Shown: positions 1 to 6,449 of the stretch, in pieces
How the letters are laid out: every line of letters starts with the position of its first letter
Numbering within the stretch: the first letter of the stretch is position 1
Assembly (NCBI GenBank): GCA_017551645.1
Contig: JAFZLE010000148.1
Coordinates: 1-7,880, forward strand
DNA length: 7,880 nt
Reading direction: 5' to 3'
Origin: Clostridia bacterium
Lineage (GTDB): Bacteria; Bacillota; Clostridia; Christensenellales; Aristaeellaceae
Notes under the pieces: generated by a model
What the model was told of the DNA's origin: nothing
Seen by the model: only the letters and a program-made list of their open reading frames with translations
Database searches by the model: none
Program-made: the position numbers and the translations under genes

Positions 1-1221
1 CTGCTCTGGTCCAGCAGCAACGAAAACGTGGCCATAGTGGATCAGCTTGGCAACATCACTGCCGTGGCTGACAACGGCACTGCCGAAATAACCTGCGTAT
101 CCAACGACGGCGGTTTCACCAAGACAATGCAGGTGACAGCGACAAAGGTGCGGCTGACGGGCGCCTCTGCATCTGATCCCACCCCCGAAGTGGAGCACTA
201 CGGCGAAGTGACCCTTGTTCCGTTGCTCGATCCTATTGACGCTGACGTGAACATTGCATGGTCTGTAAGCAATCCTGCCATACTGGCTGTGGACGGGAAC
301 GGTACGCTGTCCGGCCTCGAAGTCGGCACGACGAACGTATACGCGAGCATCACGGACTACTTTGACAACGAAATAACGATCACGTATTCCGTGACCGTAA
401 CTCCCATCAGAGTCACCGGTATCGAACTCAGCGGCACTTACAGCCGTATGCGCACGGGAGGACAGGATGTGATCGAATACACTATCACTCCCTCCAACGC
501 TGACGATCGGAACATAATCATAAATGTGACTCCCGCTGGAATAGTTACCGCTGAAAAGACGCAGGATGGCGTGGTAACGCTCAGCGCGCTGCAGACCGGC
601 AGTGCCACGGTCCGTATCATCACGGTGGATCAGGGCTTTGAGGGAACGATAGACGTTCAGGTGTTTGACAGCCTGACCGTAAGCGCCACACCGAACCTTG
701 AAAAAACCACCGTGAACAATACGGTGGCCTGGGAGCTTGACGTAGGCAACACCATCGGCCAGCTCGCTTACCAGATAAGCGTCACGCGGGATGGCTCGCA
801 GCTGCTCTCGCAGACCAGCTACGATCCCGCCGCGGGCATAAGCCTGCCCGCAAATGTGGCCGGCGATTATCAGCTGAGCGTTACTGTCACTGATGTCGAC
901 GGGCAGACAGCGCAGACTGTTTCCACGGTGACGGTGAGCGATACGATCACTTATACCGAGAACGGCAACGTCTGGGTATACGTGGTTACCGAAGTCCAGG
1001 GCCAGCTGGGCGCCAGCGTAAAGCTTGACACCCTTGCGTCCGGTGTGACCGCGGTCACCATACCCAAGACCATGTACGGAGCTCCGGTAGTAAGGATAGA
1101 CACGGAGGCGTTTATGGGGCAGACCACCATAGTTTCCGTGGCAACACCCAACACGGTGACCGAGATAGGCGCAAGAGCGTTTAAGGGCTGCACCGGGCTA
1201 ACCAGCATGAGCACATACTAA
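1..1221 (+). CDS. Secreted surface protein with bacterial Ig-like domains and a C-terminal BspA-type leucine-rich segment (5'-partial)
   Basis: The frame is open from base 1, so the true start lies upstream. The GTG at 28 is an internal valine within an Ig-like domain (the preceding codons read LLWSSSNEN). Of 406 visible residues, 1-48 are the end of a Big_2-type domain (W-S-S-S-N, then VAIVDQLGNITAV). Residues 50-135 are a second such domain (AWSVSNPAILAVDGNG). Residues 136-222 are a more diverged Ig-like domain. Residues 224-313 form another beta-rich domain with a VTVTDVDGQT stretch, reminiscent of PKD or cadherin-like folds. Residues about 325-406 resemble the LRR_5/BspA module (VTIPKTMYGAPVVRI, then IGARAFKGCTGLTS). 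The protein stops six residues after the last LRR core. No LPXTG motif, membrane anchor or SLH domain is visible at the C-terminus, so any anchor must be in the missing N-terminal part, or the protein is released. Proteins of this type are usually exported adhesins or wall-associated proteins; the specific ligand cannot be inferred. A terminator follows 24 bp after the stop. Confidence 0.85.
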   Translation: MLWSSSNENVAIVDQLGNITAVADNGTAEITCVSNDGGFTKTMQVTATKVRLTGASASDPTPEVEHYGEVTLVPLLDPIDADVNIAWSVSNPAILAVDGNGTLSGLEVGTTNVYASITDYFDNEITITYSVTVTPIRVTGIELSGTYSRMRTGGQDVIEYTITPSNADDRNIIINVTPAGIVTAEKTQDGVVTLSALQTGSATVRIITVDQGFEGTIDVQVFDSLTVSATPNLEKTTVNNTVAWELDVGNTIGQLAYQISVTRDGSQLLSQTSYDPAAGISLPANVAGDYQLSVTVTDVDGQTAQTVSTVTVSDTITYTENGNVWVYVVTEVQGQLGASVKLDTLASGVTAVTIPKTMYGAPVVRIDTEAFMGQTTIVSVATPNTVTEIGARAFKGCTGLTSMSTY

Positions 1222-1244
1222 ACGCCGGAAAAAACGAGATATCA

Positions 1245-1276
1245 GGCAGGACGGTTTTCCGCCCTGTCTTTTTTTT
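1245..1276 (+). terminator. Rho-independent terminator after the Ig-like surface protein gene
   Basis: A 10-bp stem (1245-1254 with 1259-1268) contains one A-C mismatch and one G-U pair. It closes a TTTT loop and is followed directly by eight T residues (1269-1276). It lies 24 bp after the TAA of the upstream gene and before the promoter of the next gene, so it should isolate the two transcription units. Confidence 0.88.
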
Positions 1277-1325
1277 GTGCCCCGCAGAGGACGGGGGGAC
1301 ACAGAGACCGCGGCACACATCTCGC

Positions 1326-1354
1326 TTGAAATACACTGCGCTTATTGGTATAAT
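1326..1354 (+). promoter_or_regulatory. Sigma-A type promoter for the membrane glycosyltransferase-like gene
   Basis: The -35 box TTGAAA (1326-1331) is separated by 17 bp from a perfect -10 box TATAAT (1349-1354). A TG at 1346-1347 gives an extended -10 (TGGTATAAT). The predicted transcription start is near 1361, only about 12 nt before the ATG at 1373. The Shine-Dalgarno sequence would therefore sit at the very 5' end of the mRNA. Confidence 0.82.
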
Positions 1355-1361
1355 AAAAAGG

Positions 1362-1367
1362 GGAGGT
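1362..1367 (+). promoter_or_regulatory. Ribosome binding site that fixes the start at 1373
   Basis: GGAGGT lies 5 nt before the ATG at 1373. The same frame is open back to a GTG at 1277, but that GTG abuts the terminator T-tract and has no Shine-Dalgarno sequence. It would also place the promoter inside the coding region. The site at 1362-1367 therefore decides for the shorter protein. Confidence 0.85.
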
Positions 1368-1372
1368 ATAAA

Positions 1373-3397
1373 ATGCTTGGTATAGTGGTATTATGCGCCT
1401 ACCTTATGGCGGGCGTATTGCAGATAAATGCGATAATGGCGGGCACCAACCGTCTGACCCGCGTATGGATAGGGCTTGTGCTGGGCTTTGTGGAAATGAT
1501 GTGGCTGCCCTGTTTATGGGCGTTCGCATTCAGGTTCACGCTTTCCGCCCAGCTGCTGGCTCTGGGTACGGAAGCTGTGCTCACTGCGGCTATAGTATTG
1601 GCGGGAAAGAAGCGCGGAAGACAAACAGACAGTCAGACTGTATGCCCCCCGATGTGGCTGACTGCGCTTTTGATCGTGCCTGTATTTGCACTGTGCGCAT
1701 ATCTGCAATATACACACACTCTCAGAGAGATAGACGGAGCGCTGTACGTGGGTCAGTCGACTTACGGCGACCTGTGCATGCACCTGGGTTTCGCTACGGG
1801 GCTGATCGGGCAGTCGTTCCCGCCGGAGTATACGCTGCTGCCGGGCAACTTGCTGGGTTATCCTTTCCTTGTAGACGCGCTGTCCGCCTCCATGCTCATA
1901 TTCGGCACTCCCCTGAGCGTGGCGTTCGCGCTGCCCGGCACCCTGATGACTGTTTTGGTATATCTCGGCTTTTTCCTCTTCGCGTTTGAAGTTACCCGTT
2001 CCAAAGCGGCGAGCGCGCTGGCGCTGATACTGTTTTTGTTCTGCGGCGGGTTTGGATTTTTGGGAACTCTGGACATGGCGGGCGGAACGGGCTTTTCAGC
2101 GCTCGATACGGCTCTGAACGGGTATTATAAGGCGCCTGCAAATATGCCCGAGTACAACTTAAGGTGGGTAAACGCCCTGTGCGACCTGCTCATACCCCAA
2201 AGGACGCTTATGGCGGGCTGGCTGGATCTTATTCCCGCACTGTACATGCTTTACAGGGGAATGAAGACCAAAAGAGTCGGCAGCTTTTTGGGCCTCGGCC
2301 TGCTTGCCGGCACTATGCCCATGATACATACCCATTCATTCCTGGGTCTGGGTGTGATGAGCCTAGGGGCCGGTCTGGATGCACTTATAAGGGATAAAGA
2401 CCGCAGACTTAAAACGCTGCTGTGCTTCGCAGTTTATGGTGTGACTGCGTGCGTGATGGCGCTTCCGCAGCTGCTGGTGTGGACATTCCCGCAGACACTT
2501 GAGGGAGGCTCGCTCAGGATACTGTTCAACTGGGTAAATAACGACAACGGCACTCTGATAGACGGGTATTTCTGGTTCTGGATCAAAAATGTGGGTCTGA
2601 TGTTCGTGCTTATCCCCATTGCCTGCCTGAGCACAAAGAACATGCGCGCGAAGGCGCTGGGGCTTGGAGGGCTGCTGCTGTTCATACTGGCGGAGACCGT
2701 TATTTTTCAGCCCAATGTTTATGATAACAACAAACTGTTTTACGTGGTCTACATCGCCCTGCTGCCCATCGGGTCGGCGCTTGTGATGGATATCCACAGG
2801 CGGCTTCGCGGCATACGGCCAAGAAGTGTGCTGCTCGCGCTGTTTATAATCGTATCCACCGCTTCAGGGATCATCTCCATAGCAGCCGAATGGAACAGCA
2901 ATTACCGGGTGTTTTCTTCCCCGCAGGTCAAGGCGGCTGAATTCATCAAGGATAACACAGCTCAGGACAGCTTATTCCTGACGGCTAACAATCACAACAA
3001 TCCGGTCGCCGTACTGGCGGGCAGGAAAATAGTGTGCGGGAGCGGGCTTTACCTGTATTATCACGGACTGGATTATCAGCAGGCGGAAGCGGATGAAGTG
3101 CTGATGCTTTCGTTCCCGCGGGACTTTAAGGATCTGTACGACAAATATCAGGTGGATTATGTATTTGTTTCAAGCTATGAATATGACCTGCCGGATATAT
3201 GGAACGTTTTTCTGCCCGACGCGTCTTATGATAGGGAACGGTACTACGCGGATACGGACGCCATGGAAGAGCTGTACCCGATAGTCTACCACGATAAGTA
3301 CGAGAACGGCTGGGACAGAGAGGAAATAACCATATACGCGGTATCGGAACGGGCTATCGTAAAATTTGAGTCGGCCAGCGAACAAGACTTGAAATAA
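1373..3397 (+). CDS. Polytopic membrane protein, probable GT-C type glycosyltransferase-like protein
   Basis: The protein has 674 residues from the ATG with a good Shine-Dalgarno sequence. It shows roughly 12-13 hydrophobic membrane segments, for example near residues 2-22, 31-53, 58-78, 94-112, 183-205, 212-232, 348-368, 400-418, 428-445, 455-473 and 484-503. A hydrophilic C-terminal domain of about 170 residues follows (504-674). The loop after the fourth segment carries YGDLCMH (131-137) and GNLLGYPF (158-165). The position and acidic residue fit the first-loop Asp motif of GT-C enzymes, which use lipid-linked sugars on the outer membrane face. Other distinctive stretches are PQRTLMAGW (275-283), MIHTHSF (317-323), NVYDNNKLFYV (448-458) and the C-terminal NNHNNPVAVLAGRKI (539-553). 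The GT-C assignment rests on architecture and these motifs; donor and acceptor are unknown. It could instead be a non-catalytic membrane protein or polymer transporter. Neighbours on both sides encode surface proteins, which suits a role in glycosylating envelope material. No terminator follows, so transcription may continue into the downstream lipoprotein gene. Confidence 0.7.
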   Translation: MLGIVVLCAYLMAGVLQINAIMAGTNRLTRVWIGLVLGFVEMMWLPCLWAFAFRFTLSAQLLALGTEAVLTAAIVLAGKKRGRQTDSQTVCPPMWLTALLIVPVFALCAYLQYTHTLREIDGALYVGQSTYGDLCMHLGFATGLIGQSFPPEYTLLPGNLLGYPFLVDALSASMLIFGTPLSVAFALPGTLMTVLVYLGFFLFAFEVTRSKAASALALILFLFCGGFGFLGTLDMAGGTGFSALDTALNGYYKAPANMPEYNLRWVNALCDLLIPQRTLMAGWLDLIPALYMLYRGMKTKRVGSFLGLGLLAGTMPMIHTHSFLGLGVMSLGAGLDALIRDKDRRLKTLLCFAVYGVTACVMALPQLLVWTFPQTLEGGSLRILFNWVNNDNGTLIDGYFWFWIKNVGLMFVLIPIACLSTKNMRAKALGLGGLLLFILAETVIFQPNVYDNNKLFYVVYIALLPIGSALVMDIHRRLRGIRPRSVLLALFIIVSTASGIISIAAEWNSNYRVFSSPQVKAAEFIKDNTAQDSLFLTANNHNNPVAVLAGRKIVCGSGLYLYYHGLDYQQAEADEVLMLSFPRDFKDLYDKYQVDYVFVSSYEYDLPDIWNVFLPDASYDRERYYADTDAMEELYPIVYHDKYENGWDREEITIYAVSERAIVKFESASEQDLK

Positions 3398-3417
3398 AAA
3401 CGTCAAAGTTGTATAAT
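3389..3417 (+). promoter_or_regulatory. Sigma-A type promoter for the peptidoglycan-binding lipoprotein gene
   Basis: The -35 box TTGAAA (3389-3394) is 17 bp from a perfect TATAAT (3412-3417), with predicted initiation near 3424. The -35 box consists of the last two sense codons (Leu-Lys) of the upstream gene, whose TAA is 3395-3397. Box sequences and spacing match the promoter at 1326-1354. Confidence 0.82.
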
Positions 3418-3435
3418 ACATTGTAACATTTTGAT

Positions 3436-3440
3436 GGAGG
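3436..3440 (+). promoter_or_regulatory. Ribosome binding site of the lipoprotein gene
   Basis: GGAGG lies 6 nt before the ATG at 3447. It supports this start, which is followed at once by a signal peptide. Confidence 0.85.
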
Positions 3441-3446
3441 AAACGG

Positions 3447-6371
3447 ATGAGATCGGCGAAAAAGATCCTCTTCATCAACTTAATACTGCTTATTTGCGTG
3501 CTGATCTGCTCTTGCGGGCCGGAACAGGACACCACCGATCCGCTTGATATCGGCGTTGATATCAATCTTCCTTTTTCCACGGGATCGGTACAGACTATCA
3601 CGACTCCCAAGACCAGTGTGGTCACCGGCTGGCTGGGAGAGTCTGTTTCTATTACCGAGGGTGACTACACGGAGCTTTCTTTGGGAAGCATGGGCGCGAA
3701 CGTCAAAAACCTGCAGAAGCGGCTTATCGAGCTGGGATATCTGACCGGCACTGCCAGCGGCAGTTACGATCAGGCTACCGTAGCGGCAGTCAAGCGCTTT
3801 GAGCAGATGTACGGGCGTGAACAGACCGGCGAAGCCAGCCAGCTGATGCAACACTATCTGTTCAGCGACAGTGTTAAGGCATATACCACGACCAAGCTCA
3901 ACACACCGACTCCGAAACCTACCACTCAGGGCTTCAGAACGCTTCAAAGAGGGGACAGCGGTTCTGACGTGTACCAGCTGCAGCTGCGTTTGACCGAATT
4001 GGGTTACATGGGGTCTGTTACGGGCACTTACTTTGACAAGGCTACCGAAGACGCAGTCAAGGATTTTGAGGCCGCTTACAATAAATCCCGCACCGGCATC
4101 GCCACCATAGAGCTGCAGAGCTATCTGTTCTCTTCCAACGCAAGGACTGCCCAGCAGATGCGCAGGACTGCCACGCCCACCCCTAAAATCACCGCGACAC
4201 CCGGGCCTTACGGCGATTACGAGACTTTGCAGTACGGCGACTGGGGAGAAGCGGTGACCAGGCTGCAGAAGCGCCTTAAAGAACTGGGCTATATGACATC
4301 GAAGGCTGACGGGCTGTACGGCGAGAAGACTTATGCCGCCGTCAAGCTGTTTGAAGCCGCGTACGGAAAAAAGCAGACCGGCATAGCGACTGCCGCCCTG
4401 CAGTACTATCTGTTCTCGTCAGACGCGCTGCGTTACGGCACCGTTCTTACGCCCACTCCGCGCCCGAATGTAACGGCTACTCCCGTGTATACCACTCTCA
4501 GCGTGGGCGACGAAGGAGAACTGGTTTACGAATTGCAGCTCAGGCTCATCCAGTTGGGATATTTGAGCGGCAAGGCTGATGGCATATACGGAAACGATAC
4601 CAAGACGGCAGTAATGCTGTTTGAGAAAGCGTATTCATACACCCAGACGGGCGTCGCGACGCCGCTTATGCAGAGCCTGTTGTTTTCTGACAACGCAAAA
4701 AGCTATTCTCCAGCCGAGATAGAGTACAAAGAGCTCTCTCTGGGCAGCGTCAGCCAGGAAGTCAAGGACCTGCAGAGCAGACTGAAGGAACTTGGATATT
4801 ATACGGGCGGCGTAAACGGGCGTTTTGACGAAGCGACTATGGAAGCCGTTATGGCGTTTGAGGCGGCATACGGCAAAATGCAGACCGGAATAGCTACGAA
4901 CGGGCTCCAGAAGGTGCTGTTTTCCTCCGGCGCGAAACCGAACCAGACCCCGATAAGCCAGTATTCCACGCTGAATATAGGCGACAAGGGGGACGCGGTA
5001 AAGCGGCTGCAGCAGCGCCTGAAAGTGCTTAATTACTTAAGCGGGACAGTAGACGGCGTATACGGTGAAGGCACGGCGGACGCGGTCAGGCTGTTTGAAT
5101 CGGAATACGGAATGTCGCAGACGGGCATCGCCACGCCGCAGATGCAGGCATACCTTTTCGCCGATAACGCCAGGGCAAACACGTCCGGCAACGTGGCGGT
5201 AAGCTATGTAACGCTCCAGAGCGGCGACAAAGGCGAGAACGTCACCAACCTGCAAAAACGGCTGATCCAGCTGGGCTACCTTACGGGCAGCGCGAACGGT
5301 ACTTATGACAGCAGGACCGTAAGCGCGGTAAAAGCCTTCCAGAAGCAGATGGGCGAAAGCCAGACGGGTGTTGCCTCATCTGCCCTGCAAAGGACACTGT
5401 TCTCCGCGTCCGCGCAGCAATACTCCGGCGATACGGTCGTAACTGTAAATAAGCAGGCGACGGTCAATGTGGACGGCGCAGGTGTGTTCAGAAACTATAC
5501 CGACACTGACCCCATGGCGATACTTGACAAGGGAGCCAAGGTCACTGTGCTGCGCACAAGAGGCATATGGGCGGAAGTTCAGAACAGCGCCGGCCAGATT
5601 GGCTATATGATGCTGAGTGATCTGACGTACACGCAGCAGTCCCAGCAGACAACTACTGTGATCAACGTGAACCAGCCCGCTGTGATAACCGCGTCCAAGG
5701 CCACGGTGTACGCCTCAGCCTCTACAAACTCCAATACGCTGGGCACCCTTGGCAGTGGAGCGAGCGTGACGTGGCTGCGTACAAGAGGCGAATGGGCGGA
5801 GATCAAAAACTCTGCCGGGAATGTGGGATATATCAAGACATCGCAGCTGACCCTGTCCGGAGGGCAGAGCGCCAGCAGCTATGGTTATACTACACTTAGA
5901 ACCGGCGATACGGGCGAGAAGGTCAAGACGCTTCAGGCAAGGCTCAAGCAGCTGGGCTACCATTACGGTGAAGTCAAGGGAAATTATCTCACAAAGACCA
6001 CAGAGGCTGTCAGGCGGTTCCAGGCGCAGATAGGACTTGATCCAGACGGGATAGCGACTCCTTCTTTGCAAGAGATACTGTTTTCGGCATACGCGCCGGA
6101 AGAAAACTCGAGCATTCAAAACAATACTTCGTCGTATACAGTGATGTACGTGGGCCGTAAGGACGGGTCAGTGACCACACTGCAAAAGCGGCTGTATACA
6201 CTGGGATTCCTGCCCGCTGAAGGCACGACTGCCGGTACATACGATACAAACACGGTCAATGCTGTTAAGCGCGTTCAGCAGAAAATGGGGCTTACCGTGG
6301 ACGGTATCGCCTCGCCCGAACTGCAGGCATTCATACTTAGCAGTTACGCAAACCAGTTAAAACAATCATAG
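3447..6371 (+). CDS. Predicted lipoprotein with nine PG_binding_1 repeats and two SH3-like domains
   Basis: The protein has 974 residues. An N-terminal signal peptide has a basic start (MRSAKK), a hydrophobic core (residues 7-20) and a probable lipobox I-C-S-C with the lipidated Cys at 23. The -2 Cys is unusual, so simple secretion is possible. A short low-complexity stretch follows, then nine peptidoglycan-binding (PG_binding_1) repeats at about residues 74-144, 163-233, 258-328, 348-418, 427-497, 506-576, 587-657, 814-884 and 897-968. Each has the pattern L..G..G..V..LQ.RL..LGY, then A/G-x-G-x-Y/F, then AV..F, then a final LQ..LFS. Thr/Pro-rich linkers (TPTPKPT; TATPTPK; TPTPRP) separate repeats 1 to 4. 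Two SH3-like domains (665-728, 742-803) sit between repeats 7 and 8. I see no amidase, SleB, NlpC/P60, lysozyme or transpeptidase motif. The protein is most likely exported, anchored in the membrane and bound to the wall as a structural or scaffold component. Its own promoter overlaps the end of the upstream membrane-protein gene. Spore cortex association is conceivable for this family but is not shown here. Confidence 0.88.
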   Translation: MRSAKKILFINLILLICVLICSCGPEQDTTDPLDIGVDINLPFSTGSVQTITTPKTSVVTGWLGESVSITEGDYTELSLGSMGANVKNLQKRLIELGYLTGTASGSYDQATVAAVKRFEQMYGREQTGEASQLMQHYLFSDSVKAYTTTKLNTPTPKPTTQGFRTLQRGDSGSDVYQLQLRLTELGYMGSVTGTYFDKATEDAVKDFEAAYNKSRTGIATIELQSYLFSSNARTAQQMRRTATPTPKITATPGPYGDYETLQYGDWGEAVTRLQKRLKELGYMTSKADGLYGEKTYAAVKLFEAAYGKKQTGIATAALQYYLFSSDALRYGTVLTPTPRPNVTATPVYTTLSVGDEGELVYELQLRLIQLGYLSGKADGIYGNDTKTAVMLFEKAYSYTQTGVATPLMQSLLFSDNAKSYSPAEIEYKELSLGSVSQEVKDLQSRLKELGYYTGGVNGRFDEATMEAVMAFEAAYGKMQTGIATNGLQKVLFSSGAKPNQTPISQYSTLNIGDKGDAVKRLQQRLKVLNYLSGTVDGVYGEGTADAVRLFESEYGMSQTGIATPQMQAYLFADNARANTSGNVAVSYVTLQSGDKGENVTNLQKRLIQLGYLTGSANGTYDSRTVSAVKAFQKQMGESQTGVASSALQRTLFSASAQQYSGDTVVTVNKQATVNVDGAGVFRNYTDTDPMAILDKGAKVTVLRTRGIWAEVQNSAGQIGYMMLSDLTYTQQSQQTTTVINVNQPAVITASKATVYASASTNSNTLGTLGSGASVTWLRTRGEWAEIKNSAGNVGYIKTSQLTLSGGQSASSYGYTTLRTGDTGEKVKTLQARLKQLGYHYGEVKGNYLTKTTEAVRRFQAQIGLDPDGIATPSLQEILFSAYAPEENSSIQNNTSSYTVMYVGRKDGSVTTLQKRLYTLGFLPAEGTTAGTYDTNTVNAVKRVQQKMGLTVDGIASPELQAFILSSYANQLKQS
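3666..5417 (+). repeat. Seven tandem coding repeats (PG-binding repeats 1-7)
   Basis: Seven diverged copies of a roughly 213-bp coding unit start near 3666, 3933, 4218, 4488, 4725, 4962 and 5205. Spacing is uneven (237-285 bp) because the linkers vary. All share a C-terminal signature around QTG or RTG, then A-T/S, then LQ, and end in LF-S/A. The copies differ considerably in DNA, so the expansion looks old rather than recent. Two more, distinct copies follow the SH3 pair at 5886-6098 and 6135-6350. Confidence 0.85.
5529..5855 (+). repeat. Duplicated half of two adjacent SH3-like domains
   Basis: Codons 695-728 (5529-5630) and 770-803 (5754-5855) encode 34-residue segments that match at 21 positions. 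They share VT.LRTRG.WAE..NSAG and a following GY...S.LT. The N-terminal halves of the two domains are much less alike. This suggests domain duplication with one half held under stronger constraint. Confidence 0.7.
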
Positions 6372-6381
6372 CTCAAAGCGT

Positions 6382-6412
6382 AAAAAAGGCCCCGGCGCAG
6401 CGCGCCGGGGTC
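6382..6412 (-). terminator. Rho-independent terminator of gyrA, probably shared by the convergent lipoprotein gene
   Basis: A stem of nine G-C pairs (6390-6398 with 6402-6410) is extended by a G-U and a G-C pair and closes a 3-nt loop. Read on the minus strand it is followed by TTTTTT (complement of 6382-6387), a textbook terminator for gyrA. On the plus strand the hairpin lies 16 bp after the lipoprotein stop and is followed only by an interrupted T-rich run (TCTGTCTGTTT). It may therefore work in both directions, but more weakly for the plus-strand gene. Confidence 0.88.
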
Positions 6413-6449
6413 TGTCTGTTTATTAACTGCGAAAGCGGGTTGTGATCGT

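Noticed and set aside
28..1221. Treating the GTG at 28 as a real start
   Set aside because: The frame is open to base 1, the upstream residues are the conserved W-S-S-S-N part of the Ig-like domain, and there is no ribosome binding site or signal peptide.
1277..1316. Possible hairpins (GTGCC with GGCAC; CCCCG with CGGGG) upstream of the promoter
   Set aside because: The pairings are short and mutually exclusive, and they lie upstream of the predicted transcription start, so no RNA element can be supported.
1277..1372. N-terminal extension of the membrane protein from a GTG at 1277
   Set aside because: The GTG directly follows the terminator T-tract, lacks a Shine-Dalgarno sequence, and the added 32 residues would span the promoter. 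The ATG at 1373 has a strong ribosome binding site and begins directly with a membrane segment.
2363..2797. 144-codon minus-strand open frame inside the membrane-protein gene
   Set aside because: It is antisense to a well-supported gene, has a His/Gln-rich composition with no recognisable domain, and has no promoter or ribosome binding site that I can see.
3480..3947. 155-codon minus-strand open frame over the lipoprotein start
   Set aside because: It is a shadow of the real gene with no recognisable protein family.
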